From the NCBI GenBank assembly GCA_025456385.1, contig JALOKS010000133.1, positions 1 to 7,141 on the forward strand: a stretch of DNA of 7,141 nucleotides, given 5' to 3'. Positions 4,972 through 7,141 of the stretch are shown piece by piece (position 1 is the stretch's first letter; the number at the start of each line of letters is the position of its first letter). The position numbers were made by a program, and so were the translations under genes. Source of the stretch: Thermoanaerobaculales bacterium. Lineage in GTDB: Bacteria; Acidobacteriota; Thermoanaerobaculia; Thermoanaerobaculales; Sulfomarinibacteraceae. The notes under the pieces were generated by a model, which worked only from the letters and a program-made list of their open reading frames with translations, was not told the DNA's origin and made no database searches.

Positions 4972-6084
4972 ATGGACGTCGGGCTGGTCAAGGACCGGAG
5001 GCCGTTCGAGCACCGCATCGGGCTGACGCCGGGCGGCGTGCGGGTGCTGTCGGAGCGCGGGCACCGGGTGTACGTCGAGAACGATGCCGGCCTCGAAGCG
5101 GGCTTCCCGAACGAGGTGTACCGCAACGCAGGCGCGACGGTGGTCTACTCCGACGAGGAGGTGCGGCTGCGGTCGCAGGTGCTCATCCGGCTGTCGCCGC
5201 CCACCCCCGAGGAGTGCCGGGTGCTGCAGCCCGGCCAGGTCGTCATCGCGGCATGGCACCTCGCGGTGGCGTCGGCGGACTACCTGTGGCGCCTGCTCGA
5301 AGGCCGGGTGACGACGGTCGGCTACGAGATCATCGAGGATGACCGCGGCCGCGCACCGGTGCTCGAGGCGATGTCGGAGATCGCCGGGCGACTGGCGGTG
5401 ACGATCGGCGCCGGCCTCCTGCTCAACGAGTTCGGCGGCAAGGGCCTGCTGATCGGCGGCGCCCCCGGCATCCCGCCCGCGTCGCTGGTGATCCTCGGCG
5501 CCGGCACCGTCGGCTGCGAGGCGACCAAGTTCGCGCGTGCCATCGGCGCGCACGTGGTGGTGCTCGACCGGGACATCGACGCCCTGCGGCGCGCGCAGTC
5601 GATGACCGCGGACGAGATCCCGACCATGATCGCCACCAAGCCGCGCATCGAGAGGGCGCTCGCCTTCGCCGACCTGCTGCTGTGCGCGGTGGCGGTGCAC
5701 GGCGAGCGGACGCCGGTGCTGGTGACCCGCGACATGCTCAAGCTGATGAAGCCGAGGTCGGTGATCATGGACCTCTCCATCGACCAGGGCGGCTGCTGCG
5801 AGACCTCGCGTCCGACCGACTTCTCGAACCCGACCTACGAGGTGGACGGGATCATCCACTTCTGCGTGCCCAACCTGCCGTCGACGGCGTCGCGGGCGTC
5901 GACCCGGTCGCTGACCAACGCCATGCTGCCCTTCGTGCAGGAGATCGCCGACAAGGGCTTCGACCGCGCCGTGCGCGACAACCGGGCCCTTCGTCGCGGG
6001 ACCTACACCTACGACGGCCGGTGCGTGCGCGAGGGGGTGGCAAAGATCTTCGACGTGCCCTACCACGAGATCGACGGAAGCTGA
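4972..6084 (+). CDS. alanine dehydrogenase/transhydrogenase-family NAD-dependent dehydrogenase, variant active site
   Basis: Member of the alanine dehydrogenase / PNT family; classical AlaDH oxidatively deaminates L-alanine to pyruvate, NH3 and NADH. The 370 residues (usual about 370) align almost without gaps to my recollection of M. tuberculosis AlaDH. The N-terminal domain has RIGLTPGGV (15-23) with Arg15, and HLA (96-98) with His96; MSEIAGRLA (134-142) precedes the Rossmann fold GAGTVG (176-181), with Asp199 in VVLDRD (196-201) indicating NAD(H) preference. DLSIDQGGC (267-275) contains the catalytic Asp271. The striking change is at position 75: the family's KVKEP motif is replaced by RLSPP (73-77), putting Ser where the substrate-binding/catalytic Lys75 should be. 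Alanine may thus not be the substrate, and I give no gene symbol. Transhydrogenase PntA also lacks this Lys but lacks His96 and DQGG too, so this is not PntA. It is first gene of an operon with the CoA-transferase 8 bp downstream. Confidence 0.88.
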   Translation: MDVGLVKDRRPFEHRIGLTPGGVRVLSERGHRVYVENDAGLEAGFPNEVYRNAGATVVYSDEEVRLRSQVLIRLSPPTPEECRVLQPGQVVIAAWHLAVASADYLWRLLEGRVTTVGYEIIEDDRGRAPVLEAMSEIAGRLAVTIGAGLLLNEFGGKGLLIGGAPGIPPASLVILGAGTVGCEATKFARAIGAHVVVLDRDIDALRRAQSMTADEIPTMIATKPRIERALAFADLLLCAVAVHGERTPVLVTRDMLKLMKPRSVIMDLSIDQGGCCETSRPTDFSNPTYEVDGIIHFCVPNLPSTASRASTRSLTNAMLPFVQEIADKGFDRAVRDNRALRRGTYTYDGRCVREGVAKIFDVPYHEIDGS

Positions 6085-6092
6085 GGGCCGGT

Positions 6093-7141
6093 ATGGACTG
6101 GATGAGCCTGTACCGGAGCCGGATCACTTCCGCCGAGGAGGCGGTCAGGGACATCGCCTCGGGCGACCGGGTGTGGATCCACCCCGGCTGCAACACCCCG
6201 ACCCGGCTGATCGACGCGATGGTGGCCAGGGCCCCCGAGCTCGAGAACGTCGAGGTGGCCCACATCCTCACCCTCGCCGCCGCGCCCTACGCCGAGCCCG
6301 GGATGGAGGGCCATTTCCGCCACCGCTCGCTCTTCACCGGCGGCAACGTGCGGGACGCGGTCAACGGCGGCAGGGCGGACTTCGTGCCCATCCACCTGCA
6401 CGACGTGCCGGCTCTCATCTCGCGCGGCCACATGCCGATCGACGTCGCTCTGATCCACATCTCGCCGCCCGACGAGCACGGGTTCTGCTCCTTCGGGGTC
6501 GGCGTCGACGCGACCAAGACCGCGGTCGAGCACGCGCGCACGGTCATCGCGATGGTCAACCGGCAGATGCCGCGCACGCTCGGCGACAGCTTCGTGCACG
6601 TCTCCAAGCTCACGCGGGTGGTCGAGGTCGACGAGCCCGTGCTCGAGCTGCCCATGGCCTCCGAGATCTCGGAGGTGGCGCGGCGGATCGGCGAGAACAT
6701 CGCCTCCCTGATCCCGGACGGCGCCACCATCCAGATGGGCATCGGCGAGATCCCGGACGCCGTGCTCGACTTCCTGAAGGAGAAGAAGCACCTCGGGGTC
6801 CACACCGAGATGTTCTCCGACGGGCTCGTCGACCTGTTCGAGGCCGGCGTCGTCACCAACGAGAAGAAGACCCTGCACCGCGGCAAGATCGTGGCCTCGT
6901 TCGTGATCGGCACCAGACGGTCCTTCGATTTCGTCGACAACAACCCCTTCATGGAGTTCCACCCCAACGAGTACGTCAACGACCCCTTCGTGGTGGCCCG
7001 CAACGACGCCATGGTGGCGATCAACTCGGCCCTGTCGGTGGACCTGACCGGCCAGGTCTGCGCCGACTCGATCGGCACCCGCATCTACTCGGGCTTCGGC
7101 GGCCAGCTCGACTTCATCCGCGGCGCCGCCCGGTCGAAGGG
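6093..7141 (+). CDS. class I CoA-transferase, 4-hydroxybutyrate CoA-transferase / acetyl-CoA hydrolase family (3' end cut)
   Basis: Transfers CoA between an acyl-CoA and a carboxylate through a glutamyl-CoA thioester; relatives act on acetate, propionate, butyrate or 4-hydroxybutyrate. The window ends after 349 complete codons of a usual length near 430-440. The N-terminal domain begins MDWMSLYRSRITSAEEAV, typical of the family's M-[ND]-W start, followed by SGDRVWIHPG (23-32), HISPPDEHGFCSFGVGVDAT (122-141), and QMGIGEIPDAVL (214-225). HTEMFSDG (237-244) holds Glu239, the position of the catalytic glutamate (Glu238 in the Clostridium aminobutyricum enzyme). YSGFGGQLDF (332-341) is the CoA-binding glycine loop. 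GAGGG (6083-6087), overlapping the upstream stop, is the SD 5 nt before the ATG, so the gene is co-transcribed and probably coupled with the dehydrogenase. An in-frame ATG at 6102 is less likely as start. No gene name is given because substrate cannot be read from the sequence. Confidence 0.93.
   Translation, partial: MDWMSLYRSRITSAEEAVRDIASGDRVWIHPGCNTPTRLIDAMVARAPELENVEVAHILTLAAAPYAEPGMEGHFRHRSLFTGGNVRDAVNGGRADFVPIHLHDVPALISRGHMPIDVALIHISPPDEHGFCSFGVGVDATKTAVEHARTVIAMVNRQMPRTLGDSFVHVSKLTRVVEVDEPVLELPMASEISEVARRIGENIASLIPDGATIQMGIGEIPDAVLDFLKEKKHLGVHTEMFSDGLVDLFEAGVVTNEKKTLHRGKIVASFVIGTRRSFDFVDNNPFMEFHPNEYVNDPFVVARNDAMVAINSALSVDLTGQVCADSIGTRIYSGFGGQLDFIRGAARSK

Noticed and set aside
3958..6066. 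Very long (702-codon) open frame on the minus strand opposite three plus-strand genes
   Set aside because: Its product is rich in His, Arg, Gly and Asp with no fold-like pattern, as expected from the antisense of GC-rich genes with few stop codons. The opposite strand encodes recognisable families across most of it.

Overview
The window is a very GC-rich (roughly 70% by eye) piece of a bacterial chromosome with seven coding regions, two convergent/divergent switches of strand and one repeat-bearing intergenic stretch. The gene set is housekeeping plus accessory metabolism. No marker gene fixes the taxon. The strong GC bias, the AlaDH-like/CoA-transferase pair and the dispersed 'ACCACAGAGGCAC' repeat would fit Acidobacteriota, Myxococcota or a related high-GC lineage, but that is inference. 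I see no rRNA, tRNA, CRISPR array, transposase or phage gene.

Layout. (1) 29-853 (+): complete two-domain MazG nucleotide pyrophosphohydrolase, with a -10-like box so close that the mRNA may be leaderless. (2) 2821-896 (-): a two-gene operon running convergently into mazG, a family 2 glycosyltransferase with two C-terminal membrane helices followed 6 bp later by a flippase-like (LPG_synthase_TM / AglD-type) membrane protein; together they look like a lipid-linked sugar module. (3) 2822-3179: divergent intergenic region holding an imperfect inverted repeat and a tandem 'CGAAATC' heptad, both resembling dispersed repeats of large bacterial genomes. (4) 3180-4833 (+): two overlapping genes of unknown function, a multi-pass membrane protein with visible two-fold internal symmetry and a single-pass protein with a soluble C-terminal domain. 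(5) A very strong GC hairpin (4851-4881), then a plausible extended -10 promoter. (6) 4972-7141 (+): a two-gene operon of an alanine-dehydrogenase/transhydrogenase-family enzyme and a class I CoA-transferase (4-hydroxybutyrate CoA-transferase / acetyl-CoA hydrolase family), the latter cut by the window end.

How the genes fit together. The GT2 and flippase-like proteins probably act on the same polyprenyl-linked glycan. The dehydrogenase and CoA-transferase probably share a catabolic pathway that deaminates an amino acid and moves CoA between carboxylic acids. The most interesting point is that the dehydrogenase keeps the alanine dehydrogenase residues Arg15, His96 and Asp271 but has Ser at the position of the substrate-binding/catalytic Lys75, so its substrate may not be alanine. 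I found no defence or other clearly novel multi-gene system; the unknown pair at 3180-4833 is the best candidate for undescribed function.
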